Source: Bacillus alkalisoli (GTDB lineage: Bacteria; Bacillota; Bacilli; Bacillales; Bacillaceae_I). From it: a stretch of 64,000 nucleotides of DNA. This document shows, piece by piece, positions 29,956 through 38,544 of the stretch. How positions within the stretch are numbered: position 1 is the stretch's first letter; every line of letters begins with the position of its first letter. Location of the stretch: NCBI RefSeq assembly GCF_002797415.1, contig NZ_KZ454944.1, positions 1,077,745-1,141,744 on the forward strand, written 5' to 3'. The notes beneath the pieces are model-generated. The model had not been told where the DNA came from and made no database searches. It saw nothing but the letters and a program-made list of their open reading frames with translations. A program made the translations under genes and the position numbers.

Positions 29956-29962
29956 GGGCTTT

Positions 29963-30040
29963 TGTCTAGTGGCTAGTGATTAGGTAAAGAGTGTAGTCCT
30001 ATAACTAAAGCTAAGCGCTAACGACTAACAACTAAAAAAT
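29963..30040 (+). repeat. Short GTTAG-type inverted repeat before thrS
   Basis: CTAGTGGCTAGTGATTAG and CTAACGACTAACAACTA form an imperfect inverted pair around TAACTAAAGCTAAGCG. Similar GTTAGC/GCTAAC-rich stretches occur at 31995-32040 and 58262-58318. Confidence 0.5.
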
Positions 30041-30056
30041 TTAAGAGGTGATTAGG

Positions 30057-31991
30057 ATGTCTGAATTAGTAAAGATTTCATTTCCAGACGGAGCGGTAAA
30101 GGAGTTTGAGAAAGGCACAACAACAGAAGATATTGCGGCATCCATTAGCCCAGGTCTGAAAAAGAAAGCAATTGCTGGATTATTAAACGGCGAACAAATA
30201 GATTTACGTACTTCAATAAACGGTGATGGGCAAATTAGCATTATTACTCAAGACAGTGAAGAAGCTTTATCTATCATGCGTCACAGCACGGCCCACTTAA
30301 TGGCACAAGCTATTAAACGTATATATGGCAATACCGTAAAACTTGGAATTGGACCTGTTATTGAAAATGGATTCTATTATGACATTGACATGGAACACTC
30401 ATTAACACCAGAAGATTTACCAGTTATTGAAAAAGAAATGAAAAAGATTGTGAATGAAAACTTGGATGTAGTTCGCGTGGAAGTTTCACGTGAAGAAGCA
30501 ATTCGTCGTTATGAAGAAATTGGCGATGAGCTTAAACTTGAATTAATTCGTGAACTTCCTGAAGGAGAAACAATTACTATTTACGAACAAGGTGAGTTTT
30601 ATGACCTTTGCCGTGGTGTACACGTTCCTTCAACTGGGAAGATAAAAGAATTCAAATTGTTAAGCATTGCTGGAGCTTATTGGCGTGGTGATAGCAAAAA
30701 TAAAATGTTACAACGAATTTACGGAACTGCATTTTTCAAAAAGGCAGAGCTTGATGAGCACCTTCGTTTATTAGAAGAAGCAAAAGAGCGTGACCACCGT
30801 AAATTAGGAAAAGAGCTAGACCTTTTCTTTAACTCACAAAAAGTTGGGCAAGGCTTGCCATTATGGCTTCCGAAAGGTTCAACAATTCGCCGTGTAGTGG
30901 AACGCTACATCGTAGACAAAGAAATTCGTCTTGGATACGATCACGTATACACTCCTATTATGGGAAGCGTGGAGTTATACAAAACTTCCGGTCACTGGGA
31001 TCACTATCAAGATGGCATGTTCCCTCCAATGGAGATGGACAACGAACAATTAGTGTTACGTCCAATGAACTGTCCGCACCATATGATGGTTTACAAAAAT
31101 AGCATACACAGTTATCGTCAGTTGCCAGTTCGTATTGCCGAGCTTGGAACAATGCATCGTTATGAAATGTCCGGAGCACTATCAGGATTACAACGTGTAC
31201 GTGGTATGACTTTAAATGACGCACATATTTTTGTTCGCCCAGATCAAATTAAAGATGAATTTAAGCGCGTAGTTAACTTAGTACAAGAAGTGTACAAAGA
31301 TTTCAGCTTAGAAAACTATTCGTTCCGTTTATCATACCGTGACCCTGAAGATACAGAAAAATATTACAATGATGATGCAATGTGGGAAAAAGCTCAAACG
31401 ATGTTAAAAGAAGCAATGGATGAACTAGGCTTAGACTACTTCGAAGCAGAAGGGGAAGCAGCATTCTACGGTCCTAAATTAGATGTTCAAGTGCGTACTG
31501 CTCTTGGGAAAGATGAAACGCTTTCCACTGTACAACTTGACTTCTTGTTACCAGAGAAATTTGACTTATCTTACGTTGGAGAAGATGGAAAGCAACACCG
31601 TCCAGTCGTTATTCACCGTGGGGTAGTTTCAACGATGGAACGTTTCGTTGCCTTCTTAATTGAAGAATACAAAGGAGCATTCCCAACTTGGTTAGCACCA
31701 GTACAAGTTCAAGTAATCCCTGTTTCTCCTGAAGTTCATTTTGACTATGCAAAGGAAGTGCAAGAGCGCTTAAAAGCAGAAGGAATTCGTGTAGAACTTG
31801 ACGAACGTAACGAAAAAATCGGCTACAAAATTCGTGAAGCACAAATGCAAAAAATCCCTTACATGCTAGTCTTAGGAGACAACGAAATCACAGACCGAGC
31901 AGTAAACGTCCGAAAATACGGAGAACAAAAATCCGAAACAATCTCCCTAGACGCATTTGTAGATGCAATAGTTAAGGAAGCAAAAAAGTAA
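30057..31991 (+). CDS. thrS: Threonyl-tRNA synthetase
   Basis: 644 aa. TGS domain (1-65), editing domain with [11 protein letters not shown] (about 70-80), catalytic class II core with zinc ligands around [13 protein letters not shown] and motif 2 [17 protein letters not shown] (split reading), then the anticodon-binding domain (about 545-640). ATG 30057 is chosen because AAGAGGTG lies at 30043-30050; GTG 30048 is part of it. Controlled by the upstream T-box. Confidence 0.97.
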   Translation: MSELVKISFPDGAVKEFEKGTTTEDIAASISPGLKKKAIAGLLNGEQIDLRTSINGDGQISIITQDSEEALSIMRHSTAHLMAQAIKRIYGNTVKLGIGPVIENGFYYDIDMEHSLTPEDLPVIEKEMKKIVNENLDVVRVEVSREEAIRRYEEIGDELKLELIRELPEGETITIYEQGEFYDLCRGVHVPSTGKIKEFKLLSIAGAYWRGDSKNKMLQRIYGTAFFKKAELDEHLRLLEEAKERDHRKLGKELDLFFNSQKVGQGLPLWLPKGSTIRRVVERYIVDKEIRLGYDHVYTPIMGSVELYKTSGHWDHYQDGMFPPMEMDNEQLVLRPMNCPHHMMVYKNSIHSYRQLPVRIAELGTMHRYEMSGALSGLQRVRGMTLNDAHIFVRPDQIKDEFKRVVNLVQEVYKDFSLENYSFRLSYRDPEDTEKYYNDDAMWEKAQTMLKEAMDELGLDYFEAEGEAAFYGPKLDVQVRTALGKDETLSTVQLDFLLPEKFDLSYVGEDGKQHRPVVIHRGVVSTMERFVAFLIEEYKGAFPTWLAPVQVQVIPVSPEVHFDYAKEVQERLKAEGIRVELDERNEKIGYKIREAQMQKIPYMLVLGDNEITDRAVNVRKYGEQKSETISLDAFVDAIVKEAKK

Positions 31992-31994
31992 GTT

Positions 31995-32040
31995 AGATGT
32001 TAGTGGTTAGCTTTTAGCATTTAGAAAAAGCTAATAACTA
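31995..32040 (+). repeat. Short GTTAG-type inverted repeat after thrS
   Basis: TTAGTGGTTAGCTTTT and AAAAAGCTAATAACTAA form a hairpin just after the thrS stop. It may serve as a weak transcript end, although no T-run follows. Confidence 0.5.
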
Positions 32041-32094
32041 AAGAACAGTGGCTCTTTTCGCAAAGGTTTTTCCCCACCTTTCTTTAAAACAAAG

Positions 32095-32229
32095 AGTGGA
32101 TTGAAGCGGAAGGCACTCGACTCCTGCGGGAAGAAGATCGAAGCGTGAGACCCCACAGGCGGAACGCCGAGGAGGCTCACGTCGCTCCCCGCGGAAAGCG
32201 AGTGCCTGCAGCGGAAAGGAACGGACAGG
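32095..32229 (+). repeat. GC-rich hairpin repeat, copy 8
   Basis: Arms AGCGGAAGGCACTCG and CGAGTGCCTGCAGCG, flanked by GTGGATTG and AAAGGAACGGACAGG. Near-identical to copy 12. Core GTGAGACCCCACAGGCGG, GCCGAGGAGGCTCAC and CCCCGCGGAAAGC. Confidence 0.92.
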
Positions 32230-32345
32230 CGTTGTATTTGTAGTTATCTTTAAATCGACAAATTGAAAAGTATGAAAAAAAGTATTGCATAATACAATTT
32301 CATCTGATAGAATTTAAATCGTTGTTTGTTTTAAATTTCGATTCC

Positions 32346-32375
32346 TTGACAACACCTAGTTGTTAATGATATATT
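32346..32375 (+). promoter_or_regulatory. Sigma-A promoter of infC-rpmI-rplT
   Basis: TTGACA (32346-32351), 18-base spacer, TATATT (32370-32375). Confidence 0.7.
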
Positions 32376-32384
32376 TCTAAGGTA

Positions 32385-32614
32385 AATAATACTTTTTATG
32401 AACAAGAAGAAGCACCCGCTTCTCACCTGATTGACGCATAACGCAGTTGGCAGGTTTTACGACAAGCTTTTTATTACTTGTAAACGTAAAGTGTGGGTGT
32501 TTAGTGCACCCACACTTTTTTATATGTAAAAACAAAGCAAGTAAAACTTTTGCTTTTCATCAGGATGCAGTATTGTTCATGATGAGTATTTGGATAAAAC
32601 CTTGGAGGTGGCTA
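32385..32614 (+). ncRNA. L20-type leader of the infC operon
   Basis: The long leader before infC holds helices around CACCCGCTTCTCACCTG and AACGCAGTTGGCAGG. Then comes a strong terminator GTGTGGGTG / CACCCACAC with a T-run (32488-32525). This layout matches the L20 leader of Bacilli, where excess ribosomal protein L20 binds the leader and favours termination. Assigned by position and layout, not by a covariance model. Confidence 0.8.
32488..32525 (+). terminator. Attenuator terminator in the infC leader
   Basis: GTGTGGGTG / CACCCACAC with a 7-base loop and TTTTTTAT, about 90 bases before the infC start. Confidence 0.88.
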
Positions 32615-33133
32615 ATTATTAGCAAAGATATGATGGTTAATGATGGGATTCGTGCCCGTGAAGTTCGTCTGATTGGTCAAAATGGAGATCAACTTGGAAT
32701 CAAAACGAAAACAGAAGCACTGGAGATTGCTGCAAAAGCAAATCTTGACTTAGTAATGGTTGCGCCTACTGCAAAACCTCCTGTATGCCGAATTATGGAC
32801 TACGGAAAGTTCCGTTTCGAGCAACAGAAGAAGGATAAAGAAGCCCGTAAAAACCAAAAAGTTATTAGCGTAAAAGAAGTTCGTTTAAGTCCAACTATTG
32901 ATGAGCATGACTTTAACACGAAGCTTCGAAATGCGATTAAGTTCCTTGAAAAAGGAGACAAAGTAAAAGCATCGATTCGCTTTAAAGGTCGTGCAATTAC
33001 ACATAAAGAAATTGGTCAACGTGTTCTTGATCGTTTCTCCGCAGCTTGTGCGGAAGTATCAACAATTGAATCGGCACCTAAAATGGATGGCCGTAGTATG
33101 TTCTTAATGTTAGCACCCAAAAACGAAAAGTAA
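32615..33133 (+). CDS. infC: Translation initiation factor IF-3, ATT start
   Basis: 172 aa. The frame extends upstream to 32447, but family alignment starts at (M)[18 protein letters not shown]. The first codon is ATT at 32615, six bases after GGAGG. infC genes commonly use AUU/AUA starts, letting IF-3 repress its own translation by rejecting non-canonical starts. N-domain about 1-75 ([19 protein letters not shown]), C-domain about 85-170 ([27 protein letters not shown]). Confidence 0.93.
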   Translation: MISKDMMVNDGIRAREVRLIGQNGDQLGIKTKTEALEIAAKANLDLVMVAPTAKPPVCRIMDYGKFRFEQQKKDKEARKNQKVISVKEVRLSPTIDEHDFNTKLRNAIKFLEKGDKVKASIRFKGRAITHKEIGQRVLDRFSAACAEVSTIESAPKMDGRSMFLMLAPKNEK

Positions 33134-33152
33134 TGAATGAGGAGGAACACCA

Positions 33153-33353
33153 ATGCCTAAAATGAAAACTCATCGCGGTTCAGCAAAAAGATTCAAAAAG
33201 ACTGGATCTGGTAAACTGAAGCGTGCTCATGCTTACACAAGTCACTTATTCGGAAACAAATCTCAAAAGCAAAAACGTAAATTACGTAAAGCTGCTGTAG
33301 TAAGCAAAGGTGACTTCAAGCGTATCCGTCACATGTTAGACAACATCAAATAA
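33153..33353 (+). CDS. rpmI: 50S ribosomal protein L35
   Basis: 66 aa, strongly basic, starting [20 protein letters not shown], typical of bL35. AGGAGG precedes the ATG. Second gene of infC-rpmI-rplT. Confidence 0.96.
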   Translation: MPKMKTHRGSAKRFKKTGSGKLKRAHAYTSHLFGNKSQKQKRKLRKAAVVSKGDFKRIRHMLDNIK

Positions 33354-33395
33354 TATCGGTAATCGTTTTAGATAGATTATTAGGAGGGAAACAAA

Positions 33396-33755
33396 ATGCC
33401 AAGAGTTAAAGGCGGTACAGTATCACGCAGACGTCGTAAAAAAGTTATAAAATTAGCTAAAGGTTATTTCGGTTCTAAACATACTTTATATAAAGTAGCA
33501 AATCAAGCAGTAATGAAATCATTCAACTATGCTTATCGTGATCGTCGTCAAAAGAAACGCGACTTCCGTAAGCTTTGGATTGCTCGTATTAACGCAGCAG
33601 CTCGTATAAATGGTCTTTCTTACAGCCGTTTAATGCACGGATTAAAAGTAGCTGGTATCGAAGTTAACCGTAAAATGTTAGCTGAATTAGCAGTTAGCGA
33701 CGAAAAAGCATTTGCTGAATTAGCAACTGCTGCAAAAAACAGCTTAAACAAATAA
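33396..33755 (+). CDS. rplT: 50S ribosomal protein L20
   Basis: 119 aa. N-terminal basic helix [20 protein letters not shown] and globular part with [24 protein letters not shown] precedes the ATG. L20 is both an early 23S rRNA assembly protein and the likely autogenous repressor acting on the infC leader. Terminator follows. Confidence 0.97.
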   Translation: MPRVKGGTVSRRRRKKVIKLAKGYFGSKHTLYKVANQAVMKSFNYAYRDRRQKKRDFRKLWIARINAAARINGLSYSRLMHGLKVAGIEVNRKMLAELAVSDEKAFAELATAAKNSLNK

Positions 33756-33783
33756 TAAAGCATAGAGCTTTCTCTATACTTAT

Positions 33784-33815
33784 AAAAGGGACTAATTAAC
33801 TTTAGTCCCTTTTGT
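33784..33815 (+). terminator. Terminator after rplT
   Basis: AAAAGGGACTAA / TTTAGTCCCTTTT. Confidence 0.87.
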
Positions 33816-33917
33816 TATATAATTAATGATACAGAAACTTTTTATGAAGAGTTAAATGAACATTTTCGAAGGCTCTTTATATTAATGAAAGTATTATAGT
33901 TTATTCAAAGAAATGAA

Positions 33918-34192
33918 GTTGATGTTCGCTGCAGGTGTGAGACTCCTCGAAAATGCATACGCATTTCCTTCGTGCGATGTATCGACAAGGGAGACCCCAC
34001 AGGCGCTTGCGCCGAGGAGGCTCCCGAGTGCCAAGAAAAGTGAAAGCGGCTCGTTCAGCTCCGAAAAGCATAAGACAGGGGCAGCTTGAGGGCGCTTTTT
34101 GCCCTCGAGATGTCCATGGCTTATGTCTCGAGGAGCTAGCCGCTATAACTAGACAAACCCGCGGAAAGCGAACACCTGCAGCGAACATCAAC
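33918..34192 (+). repeat. GC-rich hairpin repeat, copy 9 (long form)
   Basis: Arms GTTGATGTTCGCTGCAGGTG and ACACCTGCAGCGAACATCAAC (read to 20). It contains both the AAAATGCATACGCATTTCC hairpin module and the long GCTCGTTCAGCTCC / CATGGCTTATG module of copy 1. Inner stem GGGAG/CTCCC. ORFs crossing it on both strands are not genes. Confidence 0.92.
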
Positions 34193-34264
34193 AGTTAGTA
34201 TAGAAAAACTAATACGTATAACAAACCAAAAAAAATGTTAATACTGTTCACTAGCGGAGGTAAC

Positions 34265-34534
34265 ATGAAAGAGTTTTTTCTCATATATATGTTTATTAAC
34301 CTTTTATCATTTCTCTTAATGAAAACGGATAAAGAAAGAGCAAAAAAACAACAATGGCGCATTCCAGAGTTTCATCTTTGGACGGTATCGTTACTTGGTG
34401 GAGCTTTAGGTGGATGGATCGCTATGCGTATGTTCCGTCATAAAACAAAGCACATATCCTTTCGTTACGGCTTACCACTGCTAACCATTGTGCAAATAGC
34501 ATTAATTATCTATTTTTTAATCGGATTAACATAA
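34265..34534 (+). CDS. ysdA: DUF1294 family membrane protein (YsdA)
   Basis: 89 aa. Two or three hydrophobic segments with the family motif RIPEFHLWTVSLLGGALGGW and a MKTDKERA loop. ATG 34265 after GCGGAGG; the upstream in-frame ATG at 34235 lacks a site. Follows rplT as in B. subtilis. Function unknown. Confidence 0.88.
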   Translation: MKEFFLIYMFINLLSFLLMKTDKERAKKQQWRIPEFHLWTVSLLGGALGGWIAMRMFRHKTKHISFRYGLPLLTIVQIALIIYFLIGLT

Positions 34535-34571
34535 GCATAAACAAGCTCGAATAAGCTTAATTTATGCTTCT
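34535..34571 (+). terminator. Hairpin after ysdA
   Basis: AAGCATAAA ... AAGCT/AAGCT ... TTTATGCTT, partly terminator-like with TCTACTTTTG after it. Confidence 0.5.
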
Positions 34572-34602
34572 ACTTTTGTGAAGATCGTGGGGTGAGGCGT
34601 CA

Positions 34603-35190
34603 ATGGATGAGCGATTAACCGTACTATACATGATGATAGAAACACATTGGTTACTAGCATCTATCGCATTTATACTTTTCCACATCGTCAGGCAAATTTT
34701 ATTCATACCTGTTGTCATTATTTGTATTGCAGGTGGAGCCCTTTTCGGAGGCTTAGTAGGGAGTATTTACTCTATCGTTGGATTAACGTTATCTAGTCTA
34801 TTATTTTATATTTTATATAATCAAATGCCAAGAGTGTTTGCAAAAATATTAAAAATGAAGGAAAAGTGGTTTGGGAACAGAGCGAAAATTTCTGTCGGTC
34901 AAGTAACTGTATTACGACTAATACCATTTATCCATTTTCATTTATTATCATTATGTTTAATAGAAACTACTAAAAACTTCCGCGACTATATAAAGGCTTC
35001 ATTTTTATCAAACATCCCCATTGCTATCATTTATACTGTTTTTGGTCAGGTAATCACGGAATTATCTCTAGTTTCCGTTATTGTTCTATTAGTTGTATTA
35101 CTAGCTGTGTCCCTTTTAGCTAGACAAAAATATGTCATTATTAAATGGGATACATTTTTCAGAAAAGAAAAAGTGATGAAAAAAGGGTAA
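34603..35190 (+). CDS. TVP38/TMEM64-like (VTT domain) membrane protein
   Basis: 195 aa, about five hydrophobic segments. The central region has GGALFGGLVGSIYSIVG and later VLRLIPFIHFHLLSLCLIE, in line with the VTT/DedA-like fold of TVP38 proteins. These are thought to move lipids or small molecules across membranes; no specific substrate is suggested here. ATG 34603 after GGGGTGAGG. Not normally found beside ysdA in B. subtilis. Confidence 0.72.
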   Translation: MDERLTVLYMMIETHWLLASIAFILFHIVRQILFIPVVIICIAGGALFGGLVGSIYSIVGLTLSSLLFYILYNQMPRVFAKILKMKEKWFGNRAKISVGQVTVLRLIPFIHFHLLSLCLIETTKNFRDYIKASFLSNIPIAIIYTVFGQVITELSLVSVIVLLVVLLAVSLLARQKYVIIKWDTFFRKEKVMKKG

Positions 35191-35196
35191 TTGTTA

Positions 35197-35229
35197 AAGT
35201 GTCTAGTCTTCGGCTAGGCACTTTGTAAC
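35197..35229 (+). terminator. Hairpin after the TVP38-like gene
   Basis: AAAGTGTCTAG / CTAGGCACTTT with loop TCTTCGG; weak T-run. Confidence 0.55.
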
Positions 35230-35273
35230 ATTTTCTAACATAAAGCGTCTTAATACATAGGGGTGATTATTTT

Positions 35274-35870
35274 ATGAAAGCTAAACTTCCGCTTATCATG
35301 CTTTTAATTGTTTTTCCTATAATTGCAGGTATCTCTATCTATATTTTTTATGATTTAACATTAAAAGATCAAGTACAACCTAATGTGAACACGAATCAAC
35401 CAAGTTATAATAATTTGAGTATTGTCTCATCTGAGACTGTAGATGATTTTCATTTATATTTGGCTTCTGAAAAAGAAGTATATGATGTGAACGACGAAGT
35501 AATGATGATAGCCGAGCTTACATATAAGGGAGAAAAGCATACGATTGATATTTTTCATGCGGCATCCCCGTTCTTTTTTAACATTAAAGAAGAGACTCGA
35601 GGAATAAATATTGACTATGCTATGGACCAGCCATTATTACAAACAACACTAGAAAAAGACTTACCACTTCGTGAAAAGTATGAAAAAACAGGCGGATACA
35701 GCGATCAAGATGACAAAGAATTTGTTGCTTTTATGAAGGAGTTTTTAGCTGGAGAAACCTTTCCTAAAGGGAAGTATACGGTGGAAGGTGTAGCGGATTT
35801 TTACATTTCCGAAGATGGTGGAAATAAAACATACAATATTAAAACGATTATTCAATTCGAAGTAAAATAA
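35274..35870 (+). CDS. Membrane-anchored extracytoplasmic protein, unknown function
   Basis: 198 aa. An N-terminal hydrophobic helix (about 5-27) without lipobox Cys anchors or exports it. The rest is beta-rich and acidic: FHLYLASEKEVYDVNDEVMM, ELTYKGEKHTIDIFHAASPF, KGKYTVEGVADFYI. The layout recalls BsuPI-like immunoglobulin-fold domains, by impression only. GGGGTG precedes the ATG. Single gene between two hairpins. Confidence 0.7.
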   Translation: MKAKLPLIMLLIVFPIIAGISIYIFYDLTLKDQVQPNVNTNQPSYNNLSIVSSETVDDFHLYLASEKEVYDVNDEVMMIAELTYKGEKHTIDIFHAASPFFFNIKEETRGINIDYAMDQPLLQTTLEKDLPLREKYEKTGGYSDQDDKEFVAFMKEFLAGETFPKGKYTVEGVADFYISEDGGNKTYNIKTIIQFEVK

Positions 35871-35872
35871 AG

Positions 35873-35913
35873 AACCGCAAGTAGCCTGTAAAAATGGCAC
35901 TTGCGGTTTTTTA
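35873..35913. terminator. Terminator between convergent genes (35870 and ysdB)
   Basis: AACCGCAAGT / ACTTGCGGTTTTTT. T-rich on both sides, so it can also serve ysdB on the minus strand. Confidence 0.85.
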
Positions 35914-35950
35914 TAATAAAAGAGAGTACTAACCGTTGATGATAGCACGA

Positions 35951-35972
35951 GGTACTCGCTTTCCGCGGGTTT
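35951..35972 (-). repeat. Fragment of the GC-rich repeat (copy 10)
   Basis: GGTACTCGCTTTCCGCGGGT matches the reverse complement of the right-hand core end (CCCGCGGAAAGCGAGT). No arms or other core parts remain. Confidence 0.6.
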
Positions 35973-36006
35973 ATGTATTGTTTATACATTCTTTTATATC
36001 TTCTAT

Positions 36007-36396
36007 CTAATTATTTTTCAGAAATTCTTTTATTGGACTCTTCCAATCTATAATTGCGTTAGGATAAGTGCGTCGTACTTCTTTTTCGATATATTGGAAG
36101 TCGTGCTTTTGAAGGCCTTGTAACTTGGCATTGCTTTTAGGGAATATAAAAATAGATACAACTTCAAAAGATTGATCAGTCGTCCCTAAATATTTTTCAC
36201 CTTCAAACATGACGCCTTTATAAGTTAATATGAAATTTTTCCTTACGTTTTCCTTTGCATCTAGCATGAAGAAATTTTTCTTTTCGTGAGCAAGTTCAAG
36301 CTTTCGCTTAGGATTCAGTATATATTTAATGGTAAAATAGATAAGAAAAACAATAAGGGCAATTACAAGTAAACGAATGAGGATAACAAACAACAT
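36007..36396 (-). CDS. ysdB: Sigma-W pathway protein YsdB
   Basis: 129 aa with one N-terminal membrane helix (about 3-24) followed by a cytoplasmic basic domain (YILNPKRKLELAHEKKNFFM, DFQYIEKEVRRTYPNAIIDW). Matches B. subtilis YsdB, a sigma-W regulon protein involved in activating sigma-W release. ATG at 36396 after AAGGAGAG. The exact sigma-W promoter upstream supports the assignment and its autoregulatory placement. Confidence 0.9.
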   Translation of the reverse strand: MLFVILIRLLVIALIVFLIYFTIKYILNPKRKLELAHEKKNFFMLDAKENVRKNFILTYKGVMFEGEKYLGTTDQSFEVVSIFIFPKSNAKLQGLQKHDFQYIEKEVRRTYPNAIIDWKSPIKEFLKNN

Positions 36397-36437
36397 AAGT
36401 GTTCTCTCCTTAAAATCAAAGTAATAGTAACATTATA

Positions 36438-36463
36438 TACGTATGAGAGTATGAAAGGTTTCA
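36438..36463 (-). promoter_or_regulatory. Sigma-W promoter of ysdB
   Basis: On the minus strand: TGAAAC (36463-36458), exactly 16 bases, CGTA (36441-36438). This is the full sigma-W consensus. It ends 28 bases from the dut start, on the opposite strand. Confidence 0.88.
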
Positions 36464-36490
36464 TTTTTTTAGAAATTGGAGGAAAAAATA

Positions 36491-36934
36491 TTGGATTATG
36501 AATTAAAAGTAAAACGAGTACATACTGATGCACAATTACCTTTTCGGGCAAATGTTGGCGATGCTGGCTTAGATTTGTTTTCTGTGGAAGAAAAAGTAAT
36601 AAAATCGGGTGAAGCGGCTTTAATTCGTACTGGTCTCGTCCTAGAATTGCCAAAGGGTACAGAAGCCCAAGTCAGACCTAGAAGCGGCCTTGCTTTAAAA
36701 CATTCCGTTACCGTTTTAAATAGCCCAGGTACAATAGATGAAGGTTACCGAGGAGAAGTGAAAGTTATCTTAATAAACCATGGGAAAAAAGATTTCCTTG
36801 TAGAGAAGAATATGAGGGTCGCGCAAATGGTTATGGCACCAGTTACCAAAGTAAATATTGTTCAAGTAGAAGAAGTTACGGATACCAGTAGAGGAGTAGG
36901 AGGATTCGGCTCGTCTGGTATTAATAAGGAATAG
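36491..36934 (+). CDS. dut: dUTP diphosphatase
   Basis: 147 aa trimeric dUTPase that removes dUTP and supplies dUMP. Motifs: DAGLDLFS (I), [10 protein letters not shown] (II), [13 protein letters not shown] (III), [10 protein letters not shown] (IV) and the C-terminal P-loop-like [10 protein letters not shown] (V). TTG start at 36491 after GGAGGAAA; the earlier in-frame TTG at 36476 lies over that site. Chromosomal dut here, unlike the prophage copies known in B. subtilis 168. Confidence 0.94.
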   Translation: MDYELKVKRVHTDAQLPFRANVGDAGLDLFSVEEKVIKSGEAALIRTGLVLELPKGTEAQVRPRSGLALKHSVTVLNSPGTIDEGYRGEVKVILINHGKKDFLVEKNMRVAQMVMAPVTKVNIVQVEEVTDTSRGVGGFGSSGINKE

Positions 36935-36999
36935 TTTTTACATATGTAAGATTTTTCTGTATAATAGGCATTGATACATAATTTAGGGGGGCGAAATAG

Positions 37000-38085
37000 A
37001 TGGCAAAGTTAGATGAAACATTAACAATGCTAAAAGACTTAACGGATGCGAAAGGCATCCCTGGAAACGAGAAAGAACCTCGTGATGTAATGAAACGATA
37101 CATAGAAGCATATGCCGATGAAGTAACCACAGACGGATTAGGAAGCTTAATTGCCAAAAAAATCGGTAAAGCAGACGGTCCGAAAATTATGGTGGCAGGT
37201 CACTTAGACGAAGTAGGATTCATGGTAACAAACATTGATGACCGTGGATTCATTCGCTTCCAAACAGTAGGTGGCTGGTGGTCACAAGTAATGCTAGCTC
37301 AACGTGTTACGATTGTAACGCGTAAAGGTGATGTAACAGGTGTAATTGGCTCAAAACCACCTCACATCTTACCTCCTGAAGCTCGCAAAAAGCCAGTTGA
37401 TATTAAAGATATGTTTATTGATATCGGGGCATCTAGTCGTGAAGAAGCAGCGGAGTGGGGCGTAACTCCTGGTGACCAAATCGTTCCTTACTTCGAATTT
37501 ACTGTAATGAACAACGAAAAAATGCTACTTGCAAAAGCATGGGATAACCGCATTGGTTGTGCAATTGCTATTGACGTATTAAAGCATTTAAAAGATGCTG
37601 ACCATCCGAACGTAGTGTACGGAGTAGGTACAGTTCAAGAAGAAGTTGGCCTACGTGGAGCGAAAACTTCTGCTAACGTGATTCAACCTGATATCGGTTT
37701 CGGCGTTGATGTTGGTATTGCTGGTGATACACCAGGCATAACGGAAAAAGAAGCGTTAAGCAAAATGGGTAAAGGTCCTCAAATTATTCTTTATGACGCT
37801 TCTATGATTTCTCATAAAGGATTACGCGACTTTGTTACAGGTGTAGCAGATGAAATGGAAATTCCATATCAGTTTGATTCTGTAGCTGGTGGTGGAACGG
37901 ACTCTGGGGCTATTCACTTAACAGCTCAAGGTGTACCAGCACTGTCTATCACAATCGCAACTCGCTACATTCACTCACATGCAGCGATGTTACACCGTGA
38001 CGACTACGAAAATGCAGTAAAATTAATTGCAGAAGTAATTAAACGTTTAGATACAGAAACAGTTAAAACTATTACATTTGAATAA
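37000..38085 (+). CDS. ysdC: M42 family metallo-aminopeptidase (YsdC)
   Basis: 361 aa. Metal ligands and catalytic residues are visible: [10 protein letters not shown] (His/Asp), AWDNRIGC (bridging Asp), QEEVGLRGA (Glu-Glu) and [13 protein letters not shown] near the end. M42 enzymes form large tetrahedral particles that trim peptides; B. subtilis YsdC was once labelled an endoglucanase. ATG 37000 after TAGGGGGG. Terminator follows. Confidence 0.92.
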   Translation: MAKLDETLTMLKDLTDAKGIPGNEKEPRDVMKRYIEAYADEVTTDGLGSLIAKKIGKADGPKIMVAGHLDEVGFMVTNIDDRGFIRFQTVGGWWSQVMLAQRVTIVTRKGDVTGVIGSKPPHILPPEARKKPVDIKDMFIDIGASSREEAAEWGVTPGDQIVPYFEFTVMNNEKMLLAKAWDNRIGCAIAIDVLKHLKDADHPNVVYGVGTVQEEVGLRGAKTSANVIQPDIGFGVDVGIAGDTPGITEKEALSKMGKGPQIILYDASMISHKGLRDFVTGVADEMEIPYQFDSVAGGGTDSGAIHLTAQGVPALSITIATRYIHSHAAMLHRDDYENAVKLIAEVIKRLDTETVKTITFE

Positions 38086-38094
38086 TAATGACTT

Positions 38095-38122
38095 AAAGCC
38101 CTATGTTTGTAGGGCTTTTGTT
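38095..38122 (+). terminator. Terminator after ysdC
   Basis: AAAGCCCTA / TAGGGCTTTT. Confidence 0.82.
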
Positions 38123-38149
38123 TATAGCTGAAGATAAATTAAACTATAA

Positions 38150-38182
38150 TAAAAAAAGAGCTGGCATGAAACCAGCTCCAAA
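38150..38182 (-). terminator. Terminator after sspI
   Basis: On the minus strand GAGCTGG / CCAGCTC followed by TTTTTTT. Confidence 0.85.
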
Positions 38183-38186
38183 TCAC

Positions 38187-38393
38187 TTATTTTAATCCGC
38201 TTTCTAAAGTACCTAACATCTCTTGCTTATCTTGCTCAGAAGAGTTTTGCCAAATTACTTCAAACAATACCCCAAGACCGGGAAGCATTTTTTCTTCACC
38301 ATTTTGAATCGCATCCACGATCGTTGCTTGTAATTCCTCCTGGTTGTTGCCTTCTACATTTTGACGAATAGCGTGACGTAAATTCAAATTCAT
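38187..38393 (-). CDS. sspI: Small acid-soluble spore protein SspI
   Basis: 68 aa. Begins [20 protein letters not shown] and contains [20 protein letters not shown], nearly the B. subtilis SspI sequence. A minor SASP made in the forespore. ATG at 38393 is chosen because GAGGTG lies six bases upstream; GTG 38402 belongs to that site. No convincing sigma-G promoter was placed. Direct evidence that the organism sporulates. Confidence 0.95.
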   Translation of the reverse strand: MNLNLRHAIRQNVEGNNQEELQATIVDAIQNGEEKMLPGLGVLFEVIWQNSSEQDKQEMLGTLESGLK

Positions 38394-38544
38394 TTTTTTC
38401 ACCTCGAGAGAAAAATAGTTTACAAAAGTATCTTTTCCTAAAATGGAATATTTATGTGCAAATTTAACTTTTCACGTCACACTTTCATCCTCATCTCACA
38501 TTGAGTATAATACGAATATAAAAGAACCAAAGGAGTTATCACTT

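Noticed and set aside
32447-32614. N-terminal extension of infC
   Set aside because: It runs through the attenuator hairpin and has no ribosome binding site; the family N-terminus starts at the ATT at 32615.
38394-38480. Sigma-G promoter for sspI
   Set aside because: Candidate -35 and -10 words are present but the spacing does not fit.
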